A DNA stretch of 64,000 bases from Desulfobaccales bacterium (GCA_037481655.1 JBBFLF010000008.1:1-64000), one strand, 5' to 3'. Numbered from the stretch's first letter, positions 7,965 to 16,095 are shown. The notes: generated from the sequence alone by a model not told the origin. Numbers and translations are program-made.

Positions 7965-10900
7965 ATGGCGACACAGGCACAGCCCCAGGCTCCGGTAGGC
8001 AAAGTCATGGTCATCGGCGCCGGTATTGCCGGGGTTCAGGCCGCCCTGGACCTGGCCAATGCCGGATTTTACGTCTACCTGGTGGAGAAAAAGTCGGCCA
8101 TCGGCGGCGTCATGGCCCAGTTGGACAAGACCTTCCCCACCAACGACTGCTCCATGTGCATCATCTCCCCCAAGCTGGTGGAGTGCGGCCGGCATCTCAA
8201 TATCGAAATCCTCACCTTAAGCGAGGTGCAGGCCATCCAGGGGGAGCCGGGCAATTTCACCGTCACGGTGAAGCAGGAACCCCGTTACGTGGATGCGGCC
8301 AAATGCACCGGCTGCGGCGCCTGTGCTGAAGCCTGCCCGGTGGAGCTCCCCAATGAGTTCAACGTGGGCCTGGACAAGTCCCGGGCCACCTACCGCCTCT
8401 ATCCCCAGGCCATCCCGGCCACCTTCGCCATCAAGAAATACGACCGGGCCCCCTGTGTGAGGGCCTGCCCGGCCAATTTGAGCGCTCAAGGCTACGTGCA
8501 GCTCATCAAGGCGGGCAAATTCCCCGAATCCCTGAGCCTGATTATGGAGCGGCTGCCGCTTCCCGGCACCATCGGCCGCATCTGCCCCCACCCGTGCGAG
8601 ACCGACTGCCGGCGCCAGGAGATGGATGAACCCATCGCCATCTGCAGCCTGAAGCGCTTTGTGGCCGACCAGGTGGATTGGGACGCCCTGCCAGTGCCGG
8701 AAATCCAAAAGAACAACCAGCCCGTGGCCATCGTCGGCTCCGGCCCCGGGGGCCTCTCCTGCGCCTATCACCTGGCCCTCATGGGCTACAAGCCGGTGAT
8801 CTTCGAAGCCGCGCCCCAGCCCGGCGGCTGGTTGCGCTACGGCATCCCGGAGTACCGTCTCCCCCGCCAGGTCATCGACCGGGAGATCAACTACCTGACA
8901 AAGCTGGGGGTGGAGATCCGCTGCAACACCCCCATCGGCCCGGGCCGCACCATCAACGACCTTCTCACCCGGGACGGCTTTCGGGCGGTGTATCTGGGCG
9001 TGGGCTGTCAGGACTCTCTGCGCCTGCCGGTGCCCGGCGCCGAGGCCCAGGGGGTGCTCTGGGGGGTGGAATTCCTCAAAGACACCGCCTCCGGGAAGGC
9101 CCCGGACCTCAAGGGCAAGAAAGTCATCGTAGTGGGCGGCGGCAACGTGGCCATGGACGTGGCCCGCACCGCCAAACGCCTGGGCCCGGCGGACGTGAAG
9201 ATCGTCTGCCTGGAGACCCGGGAAGAAATGCCCGCCAACCCCTGGGAAGTGGAGGAGGCGGAAGCCGAAGGCATCCCCATCCTGCATCGCTGGGGCGTCA
9301 AGGAGATCGTGGCCGAGGGCGGCAAAGTCAAAGCCCTGGCCATGAAGGCGGTGGAGCGGGTCTTCGACGAGCAGGGCCGCTTTTCCCCCACCTACTTCGA
9401 AAATCAGACCCAGACTGAAGCCTGCGATGTGGTGATTCTGGCCATCGGTCAGAAGGCCAACCTCTCCTTCCTCACCCCGGAAGACGGCATTGAGCTGACC
9501 CCCCGGGGTCTCATCAAGGTGGATCCGGACACCAAGGCCACCAGCCGGGAGGGCGTCTTTGCCGGCGGCGATGTGGTCTCCGGCCCCTGGATCGCCATTG
9601 CCGCGGTGGCGGACGGCCGGGAGGCGGCCATCTCCATTGACCGCTATCTTAAGGGCCAGGACCTCAAGGCCGACCGGGAACTGCCCCTTCGGCCCATCAA
9701 GGACGGCCACTGGAACCCCATCCCCAAGGACGAGCCCAAAAAGCCCCGGGCCGCCATGCCCCATCTGCCGGTGGAGGAATGGCTGAAGGGCTTTAAGGAG
9801 ATCAACCTGGGCTTCGATAAGGAGCAGGCCGTGGCCGAGGCGGCCCGCTGCATCAACTGCGGCCTGTGCTCCGAGTGCATGCAGTGCGTCATTGCCTGCC
9901 AGGCCGGGGCTATCGCCCATAAGCAGGGCCCCCAGACCCTGGACCTCAACGTGGGCGCGGTGGTGCTGGCTCCGGGCTTCCAGACCTACGACCCCTCCAA
10001 GTACTCCACCTACCACTACGCCCAGTATCCCGGGGTGGTCACCAGCCTGGAGTTTGAGCGCATCCTCTCCGCCTCCGGGCCCTATGCCGGCCATCTCGTG
10101 CGGCCCAGCGACCACATGGAGCCCAAAAAGATCGCCTGGCTGCAGTGCGTGGGCTCCCGGGACCTGCACCACTGCGACAACAGCTACTGCTCCGCGGTGT
10201 GCTGCATGTATGCCATCAAGCAGGCGGTGATTGCCAAGGAACACTGCAAGGAATACACCCTGGACACCGCCATCTTCTTCATGGACATGCGCACCCACGG
10301 CAAGGACTTTGAGAAATACTACTGGCGGGCGGAGCAGGAGCACGGGGTGCGCTTCATCCGCTCCCGCATCCACAGCATTGACCGGGTGCCGGGCTCCGAT
10401 GACGTCTCCATCCGCTACGTCACGGAAAAAGGCGAGATCAAGGAGGAGACCTTCAACCTGGTGGTCCTCTCCGTGGGGCTGGAGTCCTCTCCCGACGCCC
10501 TGAATTTAGCCAAAACCCTGGGGGTGGAGATCAAACCCGACACCCGCTTCGCCGCCAGCTCGGTCTTTGCGCCGGTGAACACCAGCCGGGACGGCATCTA
10601 TGTCTGCGGCGTCTTCCAGGCCCCCAAGGACATCCCCCAGTCGGTGATGGAGGCCTCCGCCGCTGCCGCGGCTGCCGGGGAACTCCTGGCTGCCGCCCGC
10701 AACACCGCCATCAAGAAGCCGGAGATCCCCCCCGAGCGGGACGTCTCCGGCGAAGAGCCTCGCATCGGCGTCTTTGTCTGCAACTGCGGCATCAACATCG
10801 GCGGGGTGATCAACATCCCCAAACTGGCGGAATACGCCAAGACCCTTCCCAATGTGGTCTTTGTGGATGAAAACCTCTTCACCTGCTCCGCCGACACCCA

Positions 10901-12425
10901 GGCCAAGATCGTCCAGGCCATCCAGGAGCACAATCTCAACCGGGTCATGGTGGCCTCCTGCAGCCCCCGGACCCATGCCCCCATGTTCATGGAGACCATC
11001 CAGCAGGCGGGCCTCAACCCCTACCTCTTCGAGATGGCCAACATCCGGGACCAGGACTCCTGGGTGCACATGCATGAGCCCGAGGCCGCCCTGGAGAAGG
11101 CCAAGGACTTGGTGCGAGGCGTGGTGGCCCGGCTGCGGAATCTCGAGCCCCTCCACAAGATGGAGTTCCCGGTCACCAAGGCCGCCCTGGTCATCGGCGG
11201 CGGCGTGGCCGGCATGACCGCCGCCCGCTCCATCGCCGACATGGGCTTCCAGGCCTATCTGGTGGAAAAGACCGACAAACTGGGCGGCAACGCCTGGAAC
11301 CTGGTCCTCAGCCACCAGGGCCATGACTACCAGGGCTTCCTCACCGACCTCATCAAGGCGGTGGAGACCCACCCCAACATCGAGATCCTGTTCAACTCCG
11401 AGGTGGTGGAGACCGGCGGCTTCATCGGCAACTACCGCTCCACCGTCAAGACCCCCCAGGGCAACCGGGACCTGGAGCACGGCGTCACCATCATGGCCAC
11501 CGGCGGCAAGGCGTATGTGCCCACCGAATACCTCTATGGCCAGGATGAGCGCATCCTCCTGCCCTTCGACCTGGACAAGCTCATCGCCGTCAAAGATCCC
11601 AAGGTCGCTCAGGCCAAGCAGGCGGTCTTCATCCAGTGCGTGGGCTCCCGGGAGCCGGAGCGCCCCTACTGCAGCCGCCTGTGCTGCACCCACTCGGTGG
11701 AAAGCGCCCTGGCCTTAAAGGAGCTCAACCCCGAGATGGATATCTTCATCCTCTATCGGGATATGCGCACCTACGGCGAAAAGGAGCTCCTCTACAAGGA
11801 GGCCCGGGAAAAGGGCGTCATCTTCATCCGCTTCGACTTGAACAGCAAGCCGGTGGTGGAGAAGATGGCGGACGGCAGCCTCAAAGTCACCGTCACCGAC
11901 CCCATTTTGGGCATGCCGGTGGTCCTTAACCCGGATATCCTCACCTTGGCCTCCGCGGTGCTGCCCAATGACGTGGAGGATCTGGGCGAAACCTTCAAGT
12001 TGCCCCGCAACGCCGAAGGCTTCTTCAATGAAGCCCACGCCAAGCTGCGGCCGGTGGATTTCCCCACCGACGGCATCCATCTGGCCGGTCTGGCCCACTA
12101 TCCCAAACCCCTGGACGAATCCATCGCCCAGGCCAAGGCCGCCGCGGGCCGGGCCGCCACCTTCCTGGCTTTGGACACCGTCAAGGTGGGCGGCATTGTG
12201 GCCGTGGTGGATCAGGAAAAGTGCGCCGTCTGCCTCACCTGCGTGCGCACCTGCCCCTTCATGGTGCCGGTCATCGACTACACCGTGGACGCGGCCTACA
12301 TCGATCCGGCCAAATGCCAGGGCTGCGGCGTCTGTGTGTCGGAGTGCCCGGCCAAGGCCATCCAGCTGAAGCACTACACCGACACCCAGATCATCGCCCA
12401 GGAACTGGCCCTGGCCGCCAGCTGA
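7965..12425 (+). CDS. hdrA: HdrA-GltD-HdrA fusion: multi-flavin heterodisulfide reductase A-like electron-bifurcating protein
   Basis: 1,486 residues from the ATG at 7965; an in-frame ATG at 7908 lacks an SD. An N-terminal HdrA Rossmann motif (VIGAGIAGVQAALDLA) is followed by the HdrA Cys motif TNDCSMCIISPKLVECGRH and a ferredoxin motif CTGCGACAEACP. A GltD/NfnB-like insertion spans about 130-630: an Fe-S entry domain CVRACPANLSAQG and CPHPCETDC, an FAD site IVGSGPGGLSCAYHLA, a dinucleotide site VVGGGNVAMDVARTA and a terminal AGGDVVSGPW. HdrA resumes with CINCGLCSECMQCVIAC. A second complete HdrA follows (VIGGGVAGMTAARSIA), ending in two [4Fe-4S] motifs, CAVCLTCVRTCP and CQGCGVCVSECP. HdrA carries the bifurcating flavin and the GltD part suggests NAD(P)H as one partner. 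The partner MvhD gene follows 61 bases downstream. Cytoplasmic. Confidence 0.93.
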   Translation: MATQAQPQAPVGKVMVIGAGIAGVQAALDLANAGFYVYLVEKKSAIGGVMAQLDKTFPTNDCSMCIISPKLVECGRHLNIEILTLSEVQAIQGEPGNFTVTVKQEPRYVDAAKCTGCGACAEACPVELPNEFNVGLDKSRATYRLYPQAIPATFAIKKYDRAPCVRACPANLSAQGYVQLIKAGKFPESLSLIMERLPLPGTIGRICPHPCETDCRRQEMDEPIAICSLKRFVADQVDWDALPVPEIQKNNQPVAIVGSGPGGLSCAYHLALMGYKPVIFEAAPQPGGWLRYGIPEYRLPRQVIDREINYLTKLGVEIRCNTPIGPGRTINDLLTRDGFRAVYLGVGCQDSLRLPVPGAEAQGVLWGVEFLKDTASGKAPDLKGKKVIVVGGGNVAMDVARTAKRLGPADVKIVCLETREEMPANPWEVEEAEAEGIPILHRWGVKEIVAEGGKVKALAMKAVERVFDEQGRFSPTYFENQTQTEACDVVILAIGQKANLSFLTPEDGIELTPRGLIKVDPDTKATSREGVFAGGDVVSGPWIAIAAVADGREAAISIDRYLKGQDLKADRELPLRPIKDGHWNPIPKDEPKKPRAAMPHLPVEEWLKGFKEINLGFDKEQAVAEAARCINCGLCSECMQCVIACQAGAIAHKQGPQTLDLNVGAVVLAPGFQTYDPSKYSTYHYAQYPGVVTSLEFERILSASGPYAGHLVRPSDHMEPKKIAWLQCVGSRDLHHCDNSYCSAVCCMYAIKQAVIAKEHCKEYTLDTAIFFMDMRTHGKDFEKYYWRAEQEHGVRFIRSRIHSIDRVPGSDDVSIRYVTEKGEIKEETFNLVVLSVGLESSPDALNLAKTLGVEIKPDTRFAASSVFAPVNTSRDGIYVCGVFQAPKDIPQSVMEASAAAAAAGELLAAARNTAIKKPEIPPERDVSGEEPRIGVFVCNCGINIGGVINIPKLAEYAKTLPNVVFVDENLFTCSADTQAKIVQAIQEHNLNRVMVASCSPRTHAPMFMETIQQAGLNPYLFEMANIRDQDSWVHMHEPEAALEKAKDLVRGVVARLRNLEPLHKMEFPVTKAALVIGGGVAGMTAARSIADMGFQAYLVEKTDKLGGNAWNLVLSHQGHDYQGFLTDLIKAVETHPNIEILFNSEVVETGGFIGNYRSTVKTPQGNRDLEHGVTIMATGGKAYVPTEYLYGQDERILLPFDLDKLIAVKDPKVAQAKQAVFIQCVGSREPERPYCSRLCCTHSVESALALKELNPEMDIFILYRDMRTYGEKELLYKEAREKGVIFIRFDLNSKPVVEKMADGSLKVTVTDPILGMPVVLNPDILTLASAVLPNDVEDLGETFKLPRNAEGFFNEAHAKLRPVDFPTDGIHLAGLAHYPKPLDESIAQAKAAAGRAATFLALDTVKVGGIVAVVDQEKCAVCLTCVRTCPFMVPVIDYTVDAAYIDPAKCQGCGVCVSECPAKAIQLKHYTDTQIIAQELALAAS

Positions 12426-12486
12426 GCCTTATCCGGGGAGGGCCCCTTTGCCCTCCCCGCCACAATTTTTACATGAGGGAGACATC

Positions 12487-12948
12487 ATGACCGCCACCGA
12501 CTGGACCCCCAAGATCATCGCTTTCTGCTGCCGCTACTGAGCCTACAGCGCTGCGGACCTGGCAGGTTCGATGCGGTTGCAATACCCCCCGGAAATCAAA
12601 ATCATCATGGTCCCCTGCACCGGCCGGGTGGATATCCTCCACCTCCTCAAGGCCTTTGAAGGCGGCGCCGATGTGGTCTTTGTGGCCGGCTGCCTGGAGG
12701 GGGAATGCCACTACCTCGCCGGCAACATCCGGGCCCGCAAGCGGGTCACCAAGCTGAAGAAGGATCTTGAAGCCATCGGCTTTGACCCTGAGCGCCTGGA
12801 GATGTTCAATCTCTCCTCCTCGGAAGGGCCGCGCTTTGCCGCCATCGCCAAGGAGATGGCGGAGCGGGCCTATCGCCTGGGTCCCAGCCCGGTGCGCAAA
12901 GAGGCCCGGGAGGCCTGGCTGGCCAGCCAAAAAGCCGCCAGCGCCTAA
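12487..12948 (+). CDS. mvhD: MvhD/FrhD-like hydrogenase delta subunit, selenoprotein (TGA 12538-12540 read as Sec)
   Basis: The frame from the ATG at 12487 (SD GAGGGAGA) reads PKIIAFCCRY, then TGA, then AYSAADLAGSMRLQYPP, and runs open to TAA at 12948: 153 residues including one selenocysteine at codon 18. This is the MvhD N-terminal [2Fe-2S] motif in which the residue after CCxY is Cys or Sec. The later signature VPCTGRVD and AGCLEGECHYLAGN are also typical MvhD/FrhD motifs. Sec-containing versions of this subunit are known in methanogens and sulfate reducers. Downstream of the TGA is a 7-bp hairpin with a GGC loop, consistent with a bacterial SECIS. MvhD passes electrons to HdrA, here the fusion encoded immediately upstream. 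Gene callers that stop at TGA would report only a truncated protein from 12571. Confidence 0.93.
12554..12570 (+). promoter_or_regulatory. candidate SECIS hairpin of mvhD
   Basis: Stem CGGACCT (12554-12560), loop GGC (12561-12563), stem AGGTTCG (12564-12570), with one G-U pair. The loop starts 20 bases after the in-frame TGA, inside the spacing normal for bacterial SECIS elements, and opens with G as SelB recognition usually requires. It lies inside the coding sequence, as is standard in bacteria. Confidence 0.7.
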
Positions 12949-12960
12949 GTAGGAAAAAGG

Positions 12961-13018
12961 GAGTGGGGGAAGGGGCAGGGAGAGGGGGCAGGGGCCGCCG
13001 CTCCCTGACCCCTCCGCC
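12961..13018. repeat. G/C-skewed intergenic repeat, copy 1 (partial)
   Basis: Directly after mvhD. A run of GGGGAAGGGGCAGGG and AGAGGGGGCAGGGGCC is followed by CTCCCTGACCCCTCC, forming an imperfect palindrome. It shares this vocabulary and its intergenic placement with at least eight other stretches in the window. Its function is unknown; it could act as a transcription terminator or be a non-autonomous element. Confidence 0.5.
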
Positions 13019-13045
13019 GTCCCCATCCATCTTCGCTTGCGGGCA

Positions 13046-13128
13046 GAGGCGGGAGTCTGGCTCCCGCCTCGATTATTTCGGGGCCCCGCCTGAATAAAAA
13101 GGCCGGACGCAAACGCCTCCGGCCTTTT
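13046..13128. terminator. double hairpin, bidirectional terminator between mvhD and the thioredoxin-like gene
   Basis: First hairpin: GAGGCGGGAG / CTCCCGCCTC (13046-13070), 10 perfect pairs. Second: AAAAGGCCGGA / TCCGGCCTTTT (13097-13107 and 13118-13128), 11 perfect pairs flanked by A and T tracts, so it can terminate in both directions. It serves mvhD on the plus strand and the convergent thioredoxin-like gene on the minus strand, where the T-tract is TTTTTATT. Confidence 0.8.
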
Positions 13129-13200
13129 CCTTGCGCACCCAGTGGGATGTCCAGGTCAGGGCATGGGCGTGCCCCGCTTACGCCCCGTCCTGTTTGCCCC

Positions 13201-13698
13201 TTACAGGAGCGGCTGGATCATCTTCAGGAATTCCTCTTTTTTCCGGGTCCCCAGCACCTTGTGGGCAATGTTCCCCTGCTTGTCGATGATGAAGGTGGTG
13301 GGCACCACCTCCACCCCGCCGTAAGCCTTGGCCACCTTGTCATCCCCCAGCAGCACCGGATAGGTCACCCCCAGCTGCTTGATGAGGAAGCGCAACAGGG
13401 TGGGATCCGAGGACAGGCCGATGCCGAGGGTCTCGTAGCCCTTGCCCTTGAGCTCCTGGTTGATTTTCTCCAAATCCGGCATCTCATCCCGGCAGGGCCC
13501 ACAGTTGAAAGTGAAAAAGTTGATGAGCACCACCTTGCCTTTGAACTGGCTGAGGCTGTATTCCCTGCCCTCCAGGATGTCTTTGAGGGTGAAATCGGGG
13601 GCTGCCTTGCCCTGGGCCCCCGCCGCCCCAGCCAGCGCCAACAGCAGGGCGGTCACGACCAGCAGCGCTCCCAGCCGGGCGCCGGTTCTGTTCGCCAT
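13201..13698 (-). CDS. secreted TlpA/ResA-family thiol-disulfide oxidoreductase
   Basis: 165 residues. The SD AAGGAG is placed before the ATG. An N-terminal hydrophobic segment (LGALLVVTALLLALAGAAGA) ends in an AxA-like site near 28, so export to the periplasm is likely. The thioredoxin fold follows with APDFTL, FKGKVVLINFFTFNCGPC (active-site CGPC near residue 65), an AhpC/TSA-like middle, and the cis-Pro loop VVPTTFIID. It is a typical redoxin that reduces or relays disulfides outside the cytoplasm. It is monocistronic, convergent with mvhD and divergent from the FMN reductase. The exact partner is unknown; no cytochrome c maturation genes are nearby. Confidence 0.85.
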   Translation of the reverse strand: MANRTGARLGALLVVTALLLALAGAAGAQGKAAPDFTLKDILEGREYSLSQFKGKVVLINFFTFNCGPCRDEMPDLEKINQELKGKGYETLGIGLSSDPTLLRFLIKQLGVTYPVLLGDDKVAKAYGGVEVVPTTFIIDKQGNIAHKVLGTRKKEEFLKMIQPLL

Positions 13699-13803
13699 GA
13701 GTGTCTCCTTCTGCCAGCGGGATCAACTTCGCTGCCCCTTTTATAACAAATGCGCTTGCCCCTCGCAATTTTCCTGTGGGTCTCTTTCTCCTTTATCCTA
13801 CCC

Positions 13804-13832
13804 TTGACATCCCCTTTGTCCTCTCTCATATT
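13804..13832 (+). promoter_or_regulatory. sigma70-like promoter of the FMN reductase gene
   Basis: Perfect TTGACA (13804-13809), a 17-base spacer and CATATT (13827-13832). It lies about 58 bases before the ATG at 13890. Confidence 0.65.
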
Positions 13833-13889
13833 GGGAAGCACAAGCCATCCCGGCCAAGAGGTGCTTGGGGCCACAGTCAGGAGCAAATC

Positions 13890-14495
13890 ATGAAAATTCT
13901 CGGCATCTGGGGCAGTCCCCGCAAAGGCGGCAACTCCGAAATTCTCCTGCAGGCCTTCCTGGACGGCGCCGTCGAGGGGGGCGGGGAGGTGGAGCGCCTG
14001 GCCCTGAGGGAGCTGAAGATCACCCCCTGCCTGGAGATCTACCACTGCTTCAAGGACGGCACCTGCCCCATCAAGGATGACATGCTCCCCCTGTATGACA
14101 AGCTCCTGGAGGCCGAGGTGGTGGCCCTGGCCTCCCCCATCTTCTTTTATGGCGTCTCCGCCCAGGCCAAGGCCTTCATCGACCGCACCCAGGCCCTCTG
14201 GTCCCGGCGCTATATTCTCAAAAAGGACTTCCCCGGCCCGGAGCGCCAAGGGGTGCTCCTATGCACCGGCGCCACCCACGGCAAACTCCTCTTTGTGGGG
14301 GCCCGCCTCACCGCCAAATACTTCTTTGACGCCATCAACGTCACCTACGCCGCCGAAATCCTGGTTAGGGGCGTGGATGAAAAGGGCGCCATCCTGGGGC
14401 AGCCGGAGGTGCTGGAGCGGGCCCGCCTCCTGGGCCGGCGCCTGGCCCAGGGCGAGAAATTCGGCCCCATCAAACTCTCGCCCCTGGCGGTTTGA
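13890..14495 (+). CDS. NADPH-dependent FMN reductase/iron-sulfur flavoprotein-like protein
   Basis: 201 residues from the ATG at 13890 (SD CAGGAG); the open frame to the left is untranslated. It begins with the flavodoxin-like phosphate loop MKILGIWGSPRKGGNSEILL, which binds FMN. Cysteines at about 46, 52 and 59 (TPCLEIYHCFKDGTCPI) resemble the compact Cys cluster of archaeal-type iron-sulfur flavoproteins. The motif ASPIFFYGVSAQAKAFIDR matches the family's second conserved block. Cytoplasmic redox function is expected and the donor is unknown. The upstream promoter and the following repeat make it a single-gene unit. Confidence 0.82.
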   Translation: MKILGIWGSPRKGGNSEILLQAFLDGAVEGGGEVERLALRELKITPCLEIYHCFKDGTCPIKDDMLPLYDKLLEAEVVALASPIFFYGVSAQAKAFIDRTQALWSRRYILKKDFPGPERQGVLLCTGATHGKLLFVGARLTAKYFFDAINVTYAAEILVRGVDEKGAILGQPEVLERARLLGRRLAQGEKFGPIKLSPLAV

Positions 14496-14589
14496 GGGGA
14501 CCTGGGGGAACGCTTGGCATAACGCCGGGTTTGCTCAGGTAAGAGCCTTTTGCTTGTAATTTTCCAGGGAAAACCGGGGGTAATTTATC

Positions 14590-14672
14590 CACTCCCGCCC
14601 ACCCCCATAGGGGGTTGGGGATGGGGGTTTGGGGGAAGGGGCAGGGGTCGGCGACTCCTGGCCCCTTCCCCC
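14590..14672. repeat. G/C-skewed intergenic repeat, copy 2
   Basis: A CACCCCCATAGGGGGTTGGGG lead-in is followed by a long near-perfect palindrome at 14631-14672: GGGGGAAGGGGCAGGGGTC, loop GGC, GACTCCTGGCCCCTTCCCCC. The same CCCCCAACCCC/GGGGTTGGGG edge and palindromic core occur in other copies. It lies between two genes of the same strand. Confidence 0.75.
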
Positions 14673-14735
14673 AAGAGCTATCTGTCGTAGTCTTCATTTT
14701 ATTTCCAAGGAAAGTCATCCCAAAGGAGGCAAACT

Positions 14736-15122
14736 ATGCTGACCGTGGGCATGAAACATGAAAAGGAGATCACTACCGGCCCGGAGCACTCGGCCCGCAA
14801 TTTCTTCCCGGACCTGCCGGATGTCTTCGGCACCCCATATCTGGTGGGCCTCTTTGAGGGCGTGAGCGCCGAGCTCATGGCCCCGCACCTGGCCCCGGGA
14901 GAGCAGTCCGTGGGGGCCGGCATGGACCTCAAACACACCGCCCCCACCCCCTTGGGAATGAAGGTGCGGGCGGTCACCGAGCTGGTGGAAGTGGACAAGC
15001 GCAAACACGTCTTCAAGCTGGAGGCCTTCGACGAAAAGGAAAAGATCGGCGAGGCCACCCACGTGCGGTATATAATAGATGCAGCCAAGTTCATGCAGAA
15101 AGTGGAGGCCAAAAAGGGCTGA
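14736..15122 (+). CDS. hotdog-fold thioesterase, fluoroacetyl-CoA thioesterase (FlK)-like
   Basis: 128 residues with SD AAAGGAGG before the ATG. Hotdog features are visible: FGTPYLVGLFEGVSAELM (helix with the Thr and Glu positions used by FlK-type enzymes), VGAGMDLKHTAPTPLGMKVRA (His in the HTAPTP strand) and a final EATHVRYIID strand. The family hydrolyses or channels acyl-CoA thioesters; the substrate cannot be read from sequence. Its TGA overlaps the possible CTG start of the next gene (CTGA, 15119-15122), which suggests a coupled operon with the two genes downstream. Confidence 0.82.
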   Translation: MLTVGMKHEKEITTGPEHSARNFFPDLPDVFGTPYLVGLFEGVSAELMAPHLAPGEQSVGAGMDLKHTAPTPLGMKVRAVTELVEVDKRKHVFKLEAFDEKEKIGEATHVRYIIDAAKFMQKVEAKKG

Positions 15123-15898
15123 ACCCCGGGACCCTGTCCGGTCTGATCCCCCTGAAGGACTTTGAGGGCGGCTTCGGCTGGGACGCCCAGCTCCGCCAGT
15201 ACGTCCGCAAAAAATACCGGGCCGACCTGGAGGGTCTGGCAGACCTGGACCCGGCCCTCTTGGCCCGGCTCCTGGGCGGCGAGCTTCTGGAGGTCACCCC
15301 GTACGCCGGGGTGCGCTGGGTGCTCCATCTCAGGCCCTTCCGCCCCCTGGAGCTATTTTTCCTTTATATTGCGGATGAGGAATTCGGCCCGGACCTCAGG
15401 GTCTATTTCGGCCCCTTAAGCCGGGCGGTGCCCACCGAGGACGCCTACGTCTTCGCCTGGGATTACCTGGCGGTGCTGGCCCGCTATGGCCGGCGGGAAT
15501 ATCCTCTGGCTTTGGCGGCCCCGGCTCCGGAATGGCTGTCGGTGGCGGAGTTCGCCCCGCCTGAGGCCCGGCCCATCCAGGAGCAGGCCATCGGGGTGCG
15601 GGAGGAAGTGCTGCCGCGCCTTCAGGCGCCGCTGGTGGAGGTGGCCGTGGCCCGCCTGGAGAGGGGCCGCTGCCAAGCCCTACCCGCGGGCTGGCAGGTC
15701 ACCTGGCCTATCCTCGGGGATGCGGCCTTCCGCCTCACCCTGTCTGAAGGAGAGGTGGAGCTGGCCTTTGACCGTCACGGGGCCTGCAAATACACCCCCG
15801 AAATTCTCCTGAGCTTCGCCTGGCTCTATATCAATGCCCTGATCCGGGAGTATCGGCAGGTGGACCCCACCCTGCCGCGGCTGTCCCGCTACCTATGA
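15119..15898 (+). CDS. conserved-looking protein of unknown function, non-ATG start likely
   Basis: Up to 259 residues. The frame is coding-like from about 15137 (IPLKDFEGGFGWDAQLRQYV and onward), yet contains no ATG, GTG or TTG before TTG 15260. CTG at 15119, overlapping the previous stop, or CTG at 15137 is therefore the best start, and a TTG start at 15260 would discard a well-behaved N-terminus. The rest is alpha/beta with many aromatics (LFFLYIADEEFGPDLRVYFG, WDYLAVLARYGRREYP) and a C-terminal helix (LLSFAWLYINALIREYRQVD). No signal peptide or membrane span. I do not recognise the family. It is translationally coupled on both sides. Confidence 0.6.
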   Translation: MNPGTLSGLIPLKDFEGGFGWDAQLRQYVRKKYRADLEGLADLDPALLARLLGGELLEVTPYAGVRWVLHLRPFRPLELFFLYIADEEFGPDLRVYFGPLSRAVPTEDAYVFAWDYLAVLARYGRREYPLALAAPAPEWLSVAEFAPPEARPIQEQAIGVREEVLPRLQAPLVEVAVARLERGRCQALPAGWQVTWPILGDAAFRLTLSEGEVELAFDRHGACKYTPEILLSFAWLYINALIREYRQVDPTLPRLSRYL

Positions 15899-16086
15899 CC
15901 CTCTGCTGCCCTGAGTGCCGCCAGCCCCTACGCCTCCACCCCTCCTGACAGGGGCTGGCGGTGGTCTGCACGGCGTGCGGACGGGAGGTGGCCCCGGAAA
16001 CTTTCGCCCGTCTGGTCAGACAATCCAAAGAACGGCGGCACTCTGAGGGTCCCACCCCATCTGCAACTCCCGTGGCGCCGGATTGA
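15895..16086 (+). CDS. small zinc-ribbon protein with an in-frame TGA: candidate selenoprotein or fresh pseudogene
   Basis: The ATG at 15895 overlaps the previous stop as ATGA. The frame reads MTLCCPECRQPLRLHPS, TGA (15946-15948), QGLAVVCTACGREVAPETFA, and continues to TGA 16084: 62 amino acids if the first TGA is decoded. CPEC and CTAC are the two knuckles of a zinc ribbon, so both sides of the TGA belong to one protein. An 8-bp hairpin with a GGC loop lies 23 bases after the TGA, the same loop as the mvhD SECIS. The alternative is a recent nonsense mutation. The next gene, rpoZ, has its own promoter. Confidence 0.55.
15964..15982 (+). promoter_or_regulatory. candidate SECIS hairpin in the zinc-ribbon gene
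   Basis: Stem GTCTGCAC (15964-15971), loop GGC (15972-15974), stem GTGCGGAC (15975-15982), 8 pairs with one G-U. The loop begins 23 bases after the TGA. Caution: part of the stem is built from the CTAC zinc-knuckle codons, whose repeated TGC can create such pairing by chance. Confidence 0.4.
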
Positions 16087-16095
16087 GGCTCGCGG

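Noticed and set aside
8120-8170. Selenocysteine site in the HdrA motif TNDCSMC, which is Sec in some sulfate reducers
   Set aside because: All codons here are TGC; no in-frame TGA.
8217-10373. 718-codon minus-strand frame opposite the HdrA fusion
   Set aside because: Antisense shadow; the plus strand contains all Fe-S and FAD motifs.
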